From the NCBI RefSeq assembly GCF_014596935.1, contig NZ_JACVXC010000005.1:18621-82620 (forward strand): DNA of 64,000 nt. Direction: 5' to 3'. The notes below the pieces were generated by a model. The model ran no database searches. It saw only the letters and a list, made by a program, of their open reading frames with translations, and was not told the DNA's origin. Positions 36,039 through 44,968 of this stretch are shown here, piece after piece. A program made the translations under genes and the position numbers. Each line of letters starts with the position of its first letter. Positions within the stretch are counted from its first letter, which is position 1. The stretch comes from Aestuariibaculum suncheonense (GTDB taxonomy: Bacteria > Bacteroidota > Bacteroidia > Flavobacteriales > Flavobacteriaceae).

Positions 36039-37148
36039 GTGGCGACAAAAAAAACTTATAAAATTGTATTGTCTGGCGGCGGAACAGGAGGGCATATTTA
36101 TCCTGCTATAGCTATTGCAAATGAATTGAAGCGTCGTTTTGAAGATGCTGAATTTTTATTTGTGGGAGCAAAAGATAGAATGGAAATGGAAAAAATACCA
36201 CAGGCCGGGTATAAAATTGAAGGTCTGTGGATTTCCGGAATTCAGCGTCAGTTAACGATGAAGAATTTAATGTTTCCATTTAAATTAATGAGTAGTTTAT
36301 ATAACGCTCGAAAAATAGTGAAGTCGTTTAAGCCTGATGTGGCTATTGGAACAGGAGGTTTTGCCAGCGGACCATTATTGTACATGGCGTCTAAACATGG
36401 TATTCCGAGTTTAATACAGGAGCAGAATTCCTTTCCGGGAATTACTAACAAGTTGTTAGCAAAACACGTTCAGAAAATATGTGTGGCCTACGATGGTTTA
36501 GAGCGCTTTTTTCCAGCAGATAAAATTGTAAAAACAGGAAATCCTGTGCGAAGAAGCTTGTTAGATATTAATTCCAAAACAGAAGAAGCTAAAAAGTTAT
36601 TTGATTTGAAGGAAGGCAAATTAACGCTTTTGGTTTTGGGAGGAAGTTTAGGAGCAAGACGTATTAATGAGCTTATCGAAAAAGAACTTGATTTCTTAGA
36701 TACACAAAATGTTCAGGTGATCTGGCAGTGTGGTAAGTTGTATTACCAACAGTATAAAATTTATAATAATACTTTGAATGTACAGGTGCATGAGTTTTTG
36801 AATAATATGGATTTCGCTTATGCAGCAGCCGATATTGTCATATCTAGAGCGGGGGCGAGTTCGGTGTCAGAACTGTGTATTGTTGGTAAGCCGGTTATTT
36901 TTATTCCGTCGCCAAATGTGGCTGAAGATCATCAAACTAAAAATGCCATGGCTATTGTAGATCACAATGCAGCTATGATAATTAAAGAAGATGAGCTGGT
37001 TGTAGATTTTAAAAACAAGTTCTCACAGTTGGTCGCTTCGCCACAAAGACAAAAAGAATTAGGTGAAAATATAAAGAAAATAGCATTGGTTAATGCTACA
37101 AACGATATCGTAGACGAGGTTGAAAAGCTTCTAAAGGTTAAAAATTAA
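36039..37148 (+). CDS. murG: Lipid II synthase (GlcNAc transferase)
   Basis: Transfers GlcNAc to lipid I at the inner face of the membrane. The start is a GTG at 36039, and the glycine-rich loop [19 protein letters not shown] at about 11-29 is characteristic. Other family sites are [33 protein letters not shown] and [11 protein letters not shown], the last binding UDP-GlcNAc. Its stop is immediately followed by the murC ATG. Confidence 0.96.
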   Translation: MATKKTYKIVLSGGGTGGHIYPAIAIANELKRRFEDAEFLFVGAKDRMEMEKIPQAGYKIEGLWISGIQRQLTMKNLMFPFKLMSSLYNARKIVKSFKPDVAIGTGGFASGPLLYMASKHGIPSLIQEQNSFPGITNKLLAKHVQKICVAYDGLERFFPADKIVKTGNPVRRSLLDINSKTEEAKKLFDLKEGKLTLLVLGGSLGARRINELIEKELDFLDTQNVQVIWQCGKLYYQQYKIYNNTLNVQVHEFLNNMDFAYAAADIVISRAGASSVSELCIVGKPVIFIPSPNVAEDHQTKNAMAIVDHNAAMIIKEDELVVDFKNKFSQLVASPQRQKELGENIKKIALVNATNDIVDEVEKLLKVKN

Positions 37149-38501
37149 ATGAATTTAAACAGCATACATAACGTTTATTTTGTAGGCATCGGAGGTATCG
37201 GTATGAGTGCTTTAGCTCGTTATTTTGTGGCTAATGGTAAATCTGTCGCAGGTTACGATAAAACACCAACCGATATAACTGCTAGTCTTGAAGACTTAGG
37301 TGTGGCTGTTCATTTTGAAGACGGAACAACAAATATTCCTTCCGAGTTTAAAAATGCTGAAACGACTTTAGTGGTGTTTACTCCGGCAATTCCTAAAGAT
37401 CATGCCGAATTAAATTATTTTAAAGCTGGAGGTTTTCAGGTTTTAAAGCGTTCTCAAATTCTGGGTTTAATTACAGAAAACACTTTCTGCTTAGCTGTTG
37501 CGGGAACGCACGGAAAGACTACGACAACTAGTATTCTAGGACATTTAATGAATTCATGTAATGTGTCGGTTACGGCCTTTTTAGGAGGTATTAGCGAGAA
37601 TTACAATTCAAATTTAATTTTGAATGGCACAGAAGTTTCCGTTGTGGAAGCCGATGAATTTGATCGTTCCTTTTTAACCTTATCACCAGACTTAGCATGT
37701 ATCACCTCTATGGATGCCGATCATTTAGATATTTATGGTGATGCCTCGGAATTGAAAAAGTCGTTTGAAGATTTTTCAAAGCGGGTAAAGCTGAATGGGA
37801 AATTGTTTGTTAAAAATGGATTACCTATTTCTGGGATTACTTACGGCATTGAAGACGACGCTGATTACAGCGCAAAAAATATAAAAATAGTAAACGGTGC
37901 TTATGTGTTTGATGTAAAAACACCGACCACAGTACTAGAAAATTTAGAATTTAACCTGCCCGGTAGACATAATTTGTCGAATGCATTAATAGCCTTGGCG
38001 ATGGCTGTAGAATATGGTTGCCCTAACCAGCAGCTCGCCAAAGCTTTAGCATCTTACAAAGGTGTAAAACGTCGATTTACTTATCAGATCAAATCTGAAA
38101 ATCTGGTGTTTATCGATGATTATGCACATCACCCGGAAGAAATTAATGCAGTACATCAAGCGGTAAGGGAGATGTATCCTGATAAGAAAGTGTTGGCTGT
38201 TTTTCAACCACATTTATTTAGTAGAACACGCGATTTTGCCGATGAATTTGCGGCAAGTTTAGCGCAGTTTGATGAATTGTTATTATTAGATATTTACCCG
38301 GCACGCGAGTTGCCTATTCAAGGCGTAACATCGCAGTGGCTATTAGAAAAAGTAAATAGCAGTAATAAGAAATTGGTAAGTAAAGATAATCTGTTAACCG
38401 AAATCCATAAAAGTGAGGCACAAGTCATTCTTACTATAGGAGCAGGTGACATAGGAGAAGAAGTAAAACGAATAAAAAAAGAATTTAACGTTGCGAATTA
38501 A
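37149..38501 (+). CDS. murC: UDP-N-acetylmuramate--L-alanine ligase
   Basis: Adds the first amino acid to UDP-MurNAc. The N-terminal dinucleotide-like loop is FVGIGGIGMSALARYF, the ATP loop is AVAGTHGKTTTTSILG near 115-130, and VVEADEFDRSF and DADHLDIYGD are central Mur-ligase motifs. FIDDYAHHPEEI is the usual C-terminal signature. Length of 450 residues is normal. The stop overlaps the ftsQ frame by 11 bases. Confidence 0.96.
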   Translation: MNLNSIHNVYFVGIGGIGMSALARYFVANGKSVAGYDKTPTDITASLEDLGVAVHFEDGTTNIPSEFKNAETTLVVFTPAIPKDHAELNYFKAGGFQVLKRSQILGLITENTFCLAVAGTHGKTTTTSILGHLMNSCNVSVTAFLGGISENYNSNLILNGTEVSVVEADEFDRSFLTLSPDLACITSMDADHLDIYGDASELKKSFEDFSKRVKLNGKLFVKNGLPISGITYGIEDDADYSAKNIKIVNGAYVFDVKTPTTVLENLEFNLPGRHNLSNALIALAMAVEYGCPNQQLAKALASYKGVKRRFTYQIKSENLVFIDDYAHHPEEINAVHQAVREMYPDKKVLAVFQPHLFSRTRDFADEFAASLAQFDELLLLDIYPARELPIQGVTSQWLLEKVNSSNKKLVSKDNLLTEIHKSEAQVILTIGAGDIGEEVKRIKKEFNVAN

Positions 38502-39210
38502 TTGGCATTACATAAAAATGGGCGTATTAATCATTCTGGTTGGGTTTCTGTTTGCGTTTGCATCTAACAGAAATGCCTCTAGGGTAGTTATGTCTCCCAA
38601 CGTTAAATTTATTGGAGAAAATAATTTATACATTACAGATGAGGCTGTTAGTAAATTGTTAATACAAAATTTTGGTGAAGTAAAAAATGTTGCTAAAGAA
38701 ACTTTAGATTTGAGTGAGTTAGAGAATGCCCTAAAATCTAATCCAATGATCAAAAATGCAGAAGTGTATCTTGCTGTAAACGGTACACTTAATGCAGAAG
38801 TAGAACAAAAAACACCTATTGCAAGAGTTAGCACTAATGCATCGTATTACATAGATAGTGATGGCAAATACATGCCTTTATCTGGTAATTACTCTGCGCG
38901 TGTGCCGCTGGTTACTGGTTTTATTGAAAAAAATAATTTAGCAAAGGTTTACACTGTAGCCAAAAAGATTATAACCGATGACTTTCTAAAAAAACATGTT
39001 ATAGAAATTCATCAAAGCAAAGACGAGATTATATTTTTAAAACTCAGACAATGCAACTTTTTAGTACAGTTAGGCGATACTAAATTTTTAAATAAGAAGA
39101 TTAATAATCTTAAAGCGTTTTATCAGAAGAATTTAAAAGAAAACACGCTTAAGAATTATAGTAAGGTCAATTTGCAGTTTGACAACCAAGTAGTATGTAC
39201 CAAAATTTAA
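38491..39210 (+). CDS. ftsQ: Cell-division protein FtsQ
   Basis: A 239-residue single-pass protein: a short cytoplasmic start, one membrane helix (about residues 8-26), then a periplasmic POTRA-like and beta domain containing LENALKSNPMIKNAEVYLAVNGTLNAEVEQKTPIARV-type sequence. FtsQ links early and late division proteins with FtsL. The frame starts with TTG at 38491, in agreement with relatives that begin MRINW; an ATG at 38518 would give a shorter start. Position between murC and ftsA supports the call. Confidence 0.9.
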   Translation: MRINWHYIKMGVLIILVGFLFAFASNRNASRVVMSPNVKFIGENNLYITDEAVSKLLIQNFGEVKNVAKETLDLSELENALKSNPMIKNAEVYLAVNGTLNAEVEQKTPIARVSTNASYYIDSDGKYMPLSGNYSARVPLVTGFIEKNNLAKVYTVAKKIITDDFLKKHVIEIHQSKDEIIFLKLRQCNFLVQLGDTKFLNKKINNLKAFYQKNLKENTLKNYSKVNLQFDNQVVCTKI

Positions 39211-39213
39211 GCA

Positions 39214-40557
39214 ATGGAGCATAATTTAGCAGTAGGATTAGACATTGGAACCACAAAAATTGTGGCCATGATTGGGCGTAAAAACGAATACGGCAAAGTC
39301 GAAATTTTAGGCATTGGTAGGTCTAAAAGTTTGGGCGTGCACCGAGGTGTAGTCAATAACATTACGCAAACTATTCAATCTATTCAGCAGGCAGTTCAGG
39401 AAGCCGAAGCTGCTGCCGGTATGAAAATAGAAAATGTTACTGTTGGCATTGCAGGACAACACATTCGAAGCTTACAACACAGCGATTATATTACCCGAGC
39501 CAATTCTGAAACGGTTATCGACGATGATGATATCGATCGATTAATCAATCAGGTACATAAATTAGTGATGCTTCCAGGTGAAGAAATCATTCACGTGTTG
39601 CCACAGGAATACAAAGTCGATGGTCAGGCGGAAATTAAAGAGCCTATCGGAATGTATGGCGGTCGTTTAGAAGCCAATTTCCATGTGGTTGTTGGTCAGG
39701 TGTCTTCTATTAGAAATATCGGACGTTGCGTGAAAAGTTCTGGTTTAAATTTAGAAGGCATCACCTTAGAGCCGTTGGCGTCTGCCAATGCGGTGTTAAG
39801 TCAGGAAGAGAAAGAAGCGGGCGTAGCACTTATCGATATCGGTGGTGGTACGACCGATTTAGCCATTTTCAGAGACGGTATCATTCGTCATACAGCGGTT
39901 ATTCCTTTTGGGGGAAATGTGATTACTGAAGATATCAAGGAAGGCTGTTCCATTATTGAAAAGCAAGCCGAATTGTTGAAAATCAAATTTGGTTCGGCAT
40001 GGCCGGGGGAAAATAAAGACAACGAGATTGTTTCTATTCCGGGTTTACGTGGTCGTGAACCAAAAGAAATCACATTAAAAAACTTATCTAAAATCATTCA
40101 CGCGCGCGTGGTTGAAATTGTCGAACAGGTTTACGTAGAAATTAAAAACTACGGACACGAAGAACAGAAAAAGAAACTTATTGCTGGAATTGTTTTAACA
40201 GGAGGGGGCGCTCAGTTAAAACATTTGAAGCAATTAGTAGAATATATAACAGGTATGGATACCAGAATAGGATATCCTAACGAGCATTTAGCAGGCGATA
40301 GTGATGATGAGATTACAAGCCCTCTATATGCTACGGCCGTAGGTTTGGTATTAGATGGGTTAAAACGCCATGAAAGAAGACGCGTAGAGCAACAGGAAGA
40401 AGTTATTGAAGAAGAAACACCTGTAGTTGAAGATGCAGCGGAAATACTAACTGAAGAACAACAAGAACAACCAGAACCACAACCTGTAAAAGAACGCCGT
40501 TCGTTTTTAGATAAGTTAACAGAACGTGTCAAAGATTTTTTAGATAACGCCGAATAA
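39214..40557 (+). CDS. ftsA: Cell-division protein FtsA
   Basis: An actin-like ATPase that tethers FtsZ to the membrane. The nucleotide-binding motifs are VGLDIGTTKIVAMIG at about 7-21, LIDIGGGTTDLAIF near 208-221 and GIVLTGGGAQLKHL near 328-341. The C-terminal linker is rich in Glu and Gln, followed by RRSFLDKLTERVKDFLDN, an amphipathic helix of the kind that binds membrane. Length of 447 residues is typical. It starts 3 bases after ftsQ. Confidence 0.95.
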   Translation: MEHNLAVGLDIGTTKIVAMIGRKNEYGKVEILGIGRSKSLGVHRGVVNNITQTIQSIQQAVQEAEAAAGMKIENVTVGIAGQHIRSLQHSDYITRANSETVIDDDDIDRLINQVHKLVMLPGEEIIHVLPQEYKVDGQAEIKEPIGMYGGRLEANFHVVVGQVSSIRNIGRCVKSSGLNLEGITLEPLASANAVLSQEEKEAGVALIDIGGGTTDLAIFRDGIIRHTAVIPFGGNVITEDIKEGCSIIEKQAELLKIKFGSAWPGENKDNEIVSIPGLRGREPKEITLKNLSKIIHARVVEIVEQVYVEIKNYGHEEQKKKLIAGIVLTGGGAQLKHLKQLVEYITGMDTRIGYPNEHLAGDSDDEITSPLYATAVGLVLDGLKRHERRRVEQQEEVIEEETPVVEDAAEILTEEQQEQPEPQPVKERRSFLDKLTERVKDFLDNAE

Positions 40558-40608
40558 ATCACTCAAAGAAAGCCCAATGGGTTTTCAAGAGCAAATAAGT
40601 ATAGAACC

Positions 40609-40646
40609 CGAGAGCAATCTCGATATTTTAAAACTCGATTATCGAG
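40609..40646 (+). repeat. Double-hairpin intergenic repeat, copy 2
   Basis: This unit lies in the 148-bp gap between ftsA and ftsZ and matches 10938-10975 (reverse strand) at 32 of 38 positions without gaps. It contains CGAG/CTCG and CTCGATTATCGAG dyads. Most differences lie outside the pairing segments, which suggests selection on structure. Confidence 0.7.
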
Positions 40647-40705
40647 GATAAAAAATAGAAAAACGAATAAAGAAAGATTAAAATTATACCAGTAAAACAG
40701 AATTT

Positions 40706-42664
40706 ATGAGCAGCAAAAAAGAATTCGAAAGCATCGCATTTGATTTACCAAAAAATCAATCAAATGTTATTAAAGTTATTGGTGTTGGTGGTGGCGGTAG
40801 CAACGCTATCAATCACATGTTCCAACAAGGTATTAAAGGAGTAGATTTTTACATTTGTAATACTGATGCCCAGGCCCTTCAAAACAGTGGTGTACCAAAC
40901 AAAATCCAGTTAGGTGTGAACTTAACCGAAGGATTAGGTGCAGGTGCCAATCCGGAAGTTGGTAAAAATTCAGCCGTTGAAAGTTTTGAAGACATTGCAA
41001 CGATGTTGGATACCAATACAAAAATGGTATTCATTACTGCCGGAATGGGTGGAGGTACCGGTACAGGTGCAGCGCCTATTATTGCTAAGATGTCTAAAGA
41101 TTTAGATATTTTAACAGTAGGTATTGTTACTATGCCATTCCAGTTCGAAGGTAAAATGCGTATCGAACAAGCACAAAAAGGTATTGAAGAATTGCGAGAT
41201 GTAGTCGATTCGTTAATTGTAATAAACAATAATAAACTACGTGAAGTTTATGGGAATCTTGGGTTTAAAGCCGGGTTCTCTAAAGCCGACGAAGTGTTAT
41301 CCACAGCTGCTCGTGGTATAGCCGAAGTTATTACACACCACTACACTCAAAATATCGATTTACGTGATGCTAAAACCGTATTAAGTAACAGTGGAACCGC
41401 TATCATGGGATCGGCAATTGCTGCTGGACAAAACCGCGCTCAAGATGCTATTCGAAAAGCTTTAGATTCTCCATTATTAAACGATAACAAGATTACAGGG
41501 GCAAAAAACGTATTATTATTAATCGTTTCAGGTTCGCATGAAATCACCATTGACGAGATTGGAGAAATCAACGATCACATTCAAAATGAAGCAGGTCACG
41601 GTGCCAACATCATTATGGGGGTTGGTGAAGACGACGCTTTAGAAGAGTCAATCGCTGTAACCATTATAGCTACGGGTTTTAACGTAGAACAACAGGATGA
41701 GATTTCCAATACCGAAACTAAAAAAGTAGTACACTCTTTGGGGAGTGACGATGTAGAGTCAAAGCCGGTGGCTAAAGTAAAAGATCCGGTTATTATTGAG
41801 CCTATAATTGAGTTAGAGGAAAAGAAAGTGCCGCCGGTTGTTAGACATACTTTAGATTTTGATATGGAAGAGGAGGAGCCCGTTTTTGAAAAAAAGCCGG
41901 AAACCAACCAAAAACCTACTAACGATTTTGATTTCGTTCCAACATCTCAGTTTATAAGAAATATTAATGTGCAGTACGAAGAAGTAAAAGCACATATTGA
42001 AGAAGACGACGATTTTGTTATCAAACCGGTCACCAGAATGTCTAAGCCAGAACCGATTGTGGATGTTGAGGAAGAAAAACAAATTACCTTAACGTTCGAT
42101 TTACCAATTTCTAACGAAGAAAAAGCTCAGCCAAAACAAGCGCAGGAACCAAAACATTTTGAGTTAGATGAAGATGTAAAACACATTCAGGTTAATGATT
42201 ATGTAGAGCTCATTCCGGTAAACGAGACCAACGAAAAAGGTGATATTCGTTATGCTCTGGAAGATTACGCTGAGCCTGAAACTTCTTCCAAAGCTAAAAA
42301 GCAAACCAATGTATTAGAAGACTATGATCAAGATGTAGTATTCGAGAAAAAGGTGTTAAGAAGTGAAGTTTCAGAAGCTACTCCAGCTGAAGAAATTGAT
42401 CCTATGAACAGTCCGATTTCAGATATGTTGAAAGAACGTGCCGAAGAACGCAGACGTAAAATGAAAGACTTTAACTATAAGTTTAATAATGCCAAAATAG
42501 ACGATATAGAAAAAGTACCGGCTTACAAGCGTCAGGGAGTAAATTTAAATGAAGCAAGACATTCATCAGAAACCAATATGTCAAGAACCAGTGTAGGTTT
42601 AGACGATAATGATGATATTCAGTTAAGAAGTAATAATTCATTTTTACATGACAATGTAGATTAA
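40706..42664 (+). CDS. ftsZ: Cell-division GTPase FtsZ
   Basis: A tubulin-like GTPase that forms the division ring. The globular part (about residues 1-330) shows VIGVGGGGSNAINHM, the tubulin signature GGGTGTGAAPII at about 114-125, and NNKLREVYGN. The remainder, to 652 residues, is a long acidic linker of about 260 residues ending near PAYKRQGVNL (about 606-615), which resembles the Bacteroidetes C-terminal contact peptide, followed by a further tail of about 35 residues. E. coli FtsZ is only 383 residues long; long linkers are common in this phylum. It ends at a strong terminator at 42697-42733. Confidence 0.96.
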   Translation: MSSKKEFESIAFDLPKNQSNVIKVIGVGGGGSNAINHMFQQGIKGVDFYICNTDAQALQNSGVPNKIQLGVNLTEGLGAGANPEVGKNSAVESFEDIATMLDTNTKMVFITAGMGGGTGTGAAPIIAKMSKDLDILTVGIVTMPFQFEGKMRIEQAQKGIEELRDVVDSLIVINNNKLREVYGNLGFKAGFSKADEVLSTAARGIAEVITHHYTQNIDLRDAKTVLSNSGTAIMGSAIAAGQNRAQDAIRKALDSPLLNDNKITGAKNVLLLIVSGSHEITIDEIGEINDHIQNEAGHGANIIMGVGEDDALEESIAVTIIATGFNVEQQDEISNTETKKVVHSLGSDDVESKPVAKVKDPVIIEPIIELEEKKVPPVVRHTLDFDMEEEEPVFEKKPETNQKPTNDFDFVPTSQFIRNINVQYEEVKAHIEEDDDFVIKPVTRMSKPEPIVDVEEEKQITLTFDLPISNEEKAQPKQAQEPKHFELDEDVKHIQVNDYVELIPVNETNEKGDIRYALEDYAEPETSSKAKKQTNVLEDYDQDVVFEKKVLRSEVSEATPAEEIDPMNSPISDMLKERAEERRRKMKDFNYKFNNAKIDDIEKVPAYKRQGVNLNEARHSSETNMSRTSVGLDDNDDIQLRSNNSFLHDNVD

Positions 42665-42696
42665 TTTAGTACACTACCCTTTTCTATGTTATGGAT

Positions 42697-42733
42697 CCCG
42701 TAAAGTCCCTCTCTCAGCTTTACGGGTTTTTTT
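42697..42733 (+). terminator. Terminator after ftsZ
   Basis: CCCGTAAAG pairs with CTTTACGGG around a 12-base loop and is followed by seven T. It marks the end of the division cluster. Confidence 0.88.
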
Positions 42734-42811
42734 ATGCATTCAAATTTTATAATGCACATCAGGAATGAATCTATTTTTCTTATTATATTCGCAATCAAAT
42801 AAAATATACCA

Positions 42812-43261
42812 ATGAGTTTACAACAAGATATCATGACGGCGTTAAAAGAAGCCATGAAAGCTAAAGATCAAACAGCTTTAACGGCTTTAAGAGCAGTAAA
42901 ATCAGCTATTTTATTAGCGCAAACCGAAACTGGAGGTCAGGACGAGTTAACCGAAGAGCAAGAGCTTAAAATGCTTCAGAAATTGGTAAAGCAACGTAAA
43001 GACAGCGCTGCGATTTATTTAGAGCAGGGACGAGAGGATTTAGCGGCTCCTGAATTGGCAGAAGCTGAAGTAATTAGTCAGTTTTTACCAGAAGCCTTAT
43101 CGGAAGAGGAAATTGCAAAGGTTATAGAAAGAGTTATTGCTGAAACCGGAGCACAAGGTATGAAAGATATGGGTAAAGTTATGGGGGTTGTATCTCAGGA
43201 ATTGACAGGTAAAGCCGATGGTAAAACCATTTCAACTATTGTTAGACAAAAACTAGCATAA
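42812..43261 (+). CDS. GatB/YqeY-domain protein
   Basis: A 149-residue cytoplasmic protein of the YqeY family, recognised by MSLQQDIMTALKEAMKAKD at the start, the charged central helices with QRKDSAAIYLEQGREDLA, and GAQGMKDMGKVMGVV with LTGKADGKTISTIV toward the end. The domain also occurs at the C-terminus of GatB, where it contacts tRNA; the role of free YqeY is not settled. It is commonly found after ftsZ in flavobacteria. A 17-bp palindrome at 43269-43285 directly follows and may end its transcript. Confidence 0.88.
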   Translation: MSLQQDIMTALKEAMKAKDQTALTALRAVKSAILLAQTETGGQDELTEEQELKMLQKLVKQRKDSAAIYLEQGREDLAAPELAEAEVISQFLPEALSEEEIAKVIERVIAETGAQGMKDMGKVMGVVSQELTGKADGKTISTIVRQKLA

Positions 43262-43268
43262 TAATATT

Positions 43269-43285
43269 ATCTCTTTTAAAGAGAT
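43269..43285. terminator. Palindrome between yqeY and tRNA-Arg
   Basis: ATCTCTTT and AAAGAGAT are exact complements around a single T. It follows the yqeY stop by 8 bases and precedes the tRNA by 3. With only TTTAGG after it, it is a weak terminator candidate or an RNA-processing signal. Confidence 0.35.
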
Positions 43286-43288
43286 TTA

Positions 43289-43362
43289 GGCTGCGTAGTT
43301 CAATTGGATAGAATATCAGATTTCGGCTCTGAGGGTTGGGGGTTCGAATCCCTTCGCGGTCA
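43289..43362 (+). tRNA. tRNA-Arg (UCG anticodon)
   Basis: A complete 74-nt cloverleaf. Acceptor arms GGCTGCG and CGCGGTC pair with two G-T wobbles; the anticodon stem TCAGA/TCTGA encloses TTTCGGC with anticodon TCG, which reads CGA arginine codons; the T loop is TTCGAAT. CCA is not encoded. The last 20 bases lie inside the 27-bp attachment repeat, and an integrated element follows directly. The gene remains intact because the element restores its 3' end. Confidence 0.95.
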
Positions 43363-43369
43363 CTAAAAC
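43343..43369 (+). repeat. Left attachment site (attL) core
   Basis: Twenty-seven bases from TTCGAATCCC in the tRNA T loop to CACTAAAAC downstream are repeated exactly at 50108-50134. Similarity continues weakly past the repeat (CTATTTAAC here, CTATGTAAT at the other end). Confidence 0.9.
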
Positions 43370-43401
43370 ACTATTTAACTTATTGTTTTATAGTGTTTTT
43401 T
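43365..43401 (+). terminator. Element-borne replacement terminator for tRNA-Arg
   Basis: AAAACACTAT pairs exactly with ATAGTGTTTT across a 15-base loop and is followed by T residues. The first five bases come from the attachment repeat and the rest from the element, so integration rebuilds a terminator directly after the tRNA. The native terminator is displaced to 50130-50167. Confidence 0.75.
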
Positions 43402-43417
43402 AGGTTTTTAAAGGTGG

Positions 43418-43439
43418 TTTTAGTCCACATGTAGTCCAT
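43418..43439 (+). promoter_or_regulatory. Candidate integrase arm-type site, left
   Basis: TAGTCCA occurs at 43421-43427 and 43432-43438, 11 bp apart, about one DNA turn. The surrounding 22 bp are repeated with one mismatch and in the same orientation at 49953-49974 near the other end of the element. Confidence 0.6.
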
Positions 43440-43588
43440 TTTAGCCTTTAATAAAAAAAAATGTAGACTTCTTATGTATTGTTTTAGTACAATATAGCCC
43501 GTTAACATTATGTAGTAAAAGTAGTAGCATAGCCTTCTGCTTTACTAAAAGAATCTTTTATGTTGTTAAATATGTTAAATGGGTTTAA

Positions 43589-44560
43589 ATGAATTTTTTT
43601 GAGTACTGCTTAGAAAACGGATTAAATGTGTGTTCGTTCCGCAGAGGAGTTCCTAAAGGGTATACAGAACAGGATTTTATTAAAGAGCTTAAATTGTTAG
43701 CTCAGAGTGTTTCGGAAGACAATGCATTAAGCTTTGACAGCCAGTTGGCGAACATTATTTTAAAAACACCTACTCAGCCTGCTTTATCTTTTATATTGAG
43801 TTTTTTTTATGATGAAGGTTTTGAGCCAAATATAGATATTGAAGAATTTGAAAAAACATGTCAAAGGCTGTTTTCTTGTGGCGATTACTCGGAATATGAG
43901 AAAATTAGAATACAGGCTATTGTCCTTAGTTGTACCATTGAATATGTTTCAGCTAAAGAACGTTTTGAGGTAATTGGTAGAAAATGTACGTTGCCATTTT
44001 TTATTGATGTAAAAGGAAAGTATGTGGTTAATAATATCACTGCAATTTTAGAGGACTACTGTAAGCAGGTCATAATTTATCTTATCGAAGAGGTACAGGG
44101 TTTACCACCAATTATTCAAGTCGAGACTCTTGAAAAATTTATTAGGGGTGTGTATACTCTAAATATTCCACAAGATAGCCCCGTTTGTAAAGCTGATATA
44201 CGAAGATTAAACGACTTTATTGAGTCTATGCCTTCGTTGAGGTATGCTGCTGTCAAAAGGGCTGAAATGGAGTGTCTTTCGCCTGAAGTTATTCAGCATG
44301 TCAATCCATATCCACATATTTTTACCAATAAAGGTTATCAGGTATTTAAAGCTTTCTTAGATGAAAAGCAATTATTAACCCCTACAGATTACGCTTTTGT
44401 TTTTAGAGCTTTGGAGCGTGAAGACTTATTACTTGATGTTAAACATGCTGTTTACTTAGAAGTTTTATGTAATGATTTTAATGTAGAACTAACAAAAATA
44501 CATGCGTATAGTAAGATAGCGTCATCAGAGCGATTGTTAATTTTTAATGCTGTAAAATAG
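43589..44560 (+). CDS. Unrecognised element protein, 323 residues
   Basis: I do not recognise a family. The protein is soluble, without signal peptide or membrane helix, and appears mostly alpha-helical with scattered cysteines. The N-terminus contains an RRGVPKGYTEQDFIKELK segment. The C-terminal part, from PYPHIFTNKGYQVFKAFLDE onward, ends in a helical stretch with EVLCNDFNVELTKI. It is the first forward gene of the tRNA-Arg element, 150 bases inside the left arm site, and precedes the HTH gene by 120 bases. Its position suggests a role in element maintenance or regulation; nothing in the sequence proves this. Confidence 0.75.
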   Translation: MNFFEYCLENGLNVCSFRRGVPKGYTEQDFIKELKLLAQSVSEDNALSFDSQLANIILKTPTQPALSFILSFFYDEGFEPNIDIEEFEKTCQRLFSCGDYSEYEKIRIQAIVLSCTIEYVSAKERFEVIGRKCTLPFFIDVKGKYVVNNITAILEDYCKQVIIYLIEEVQGLPPIIQVETLEKFIRGVYTLNIPQDSPVCKADIRRLNDFIESMPSLRYAAVKRAEMECLSPEVIQHVNPYPHIFTNKGYQVFKAFLDEKQLLTPTDYAFVFRALEREDLLLDVKHAVYLEVLCNDFNVELTKIHAYSKIASSERLLIFNAVK

Positions 44561-44680
44561 GGTAACAGTTTGTAGTTAAGCGCTTTGGTTTGTTGTACTT
44601 GAGAAAGTACTAAATCGTACTGTTCTTAGTACTCTTTAGATTAGACTTTCGCACCATAATTCAAATACGTTTAAAATAAT

Positions 44681-44968
44681 ATGAAACAGACGATGATTTA
44701 TGGTGTTACACCTGAAGAGTTAAACGAAACCGTTCAAAAAGGTATTGAAGCTCGTTTAGATGATTTAAAAGAGTATTTTCAACCTAAAACTCCTGAAGAA
44801 CTACTAACGAAAAAAGAAACCTGTGAGCTTTTAAAAATAAAGCTTACGTGCCTGCACAACTGGGCGGAAAACGGAATTCTAAAGAAATATGGTTTAGGGG
44901 GTAAGGTTTACTTTAAAAGAAGTGAGATTGAAAGTGCTTTAGTTGAATTAAAAAGTGCTAAAGCATGA
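44681..44968 (+). CDS. Excisionase-like helix-turn-helix protein
   Basis: A 95-residue DNA-binding protein. After an N-terminal helical region (about 1-45) comes a winged-helix segment of the MerR/excisionase type, LLTKKETCELLKIKLTCLHNWAENGILKKYGLGGKVYFKRSEIESAL in outline, covering about residues 42-88. This form is frequent in Bacteroidetes integrated elements upstream of replication or mobilisation genes. It could help excision by bending DNA at the attachment sites, or regulate the next gene, which it overlaps by 4 bases (ATGA). Confidence 0.82.
   Translation: MKQTMIYGVTPEELNETVQKGIEARLDDLKEYFQPKTPEELLTKKETCELLKIKLTCLHNWAENGILKKYGLGGKVYFKRSEIESALVELKSAKA

Noticed and set aside
40212-40562. 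Long reverse-strand frame opposite the 3' end of ftsA
   Set aside because: It is a Ser- and Cys-rich shadow of the Glu/Gln-rich ftsA linker, with no independent signal. Similar shadows opposite ftsZ, murE and surE were left out.
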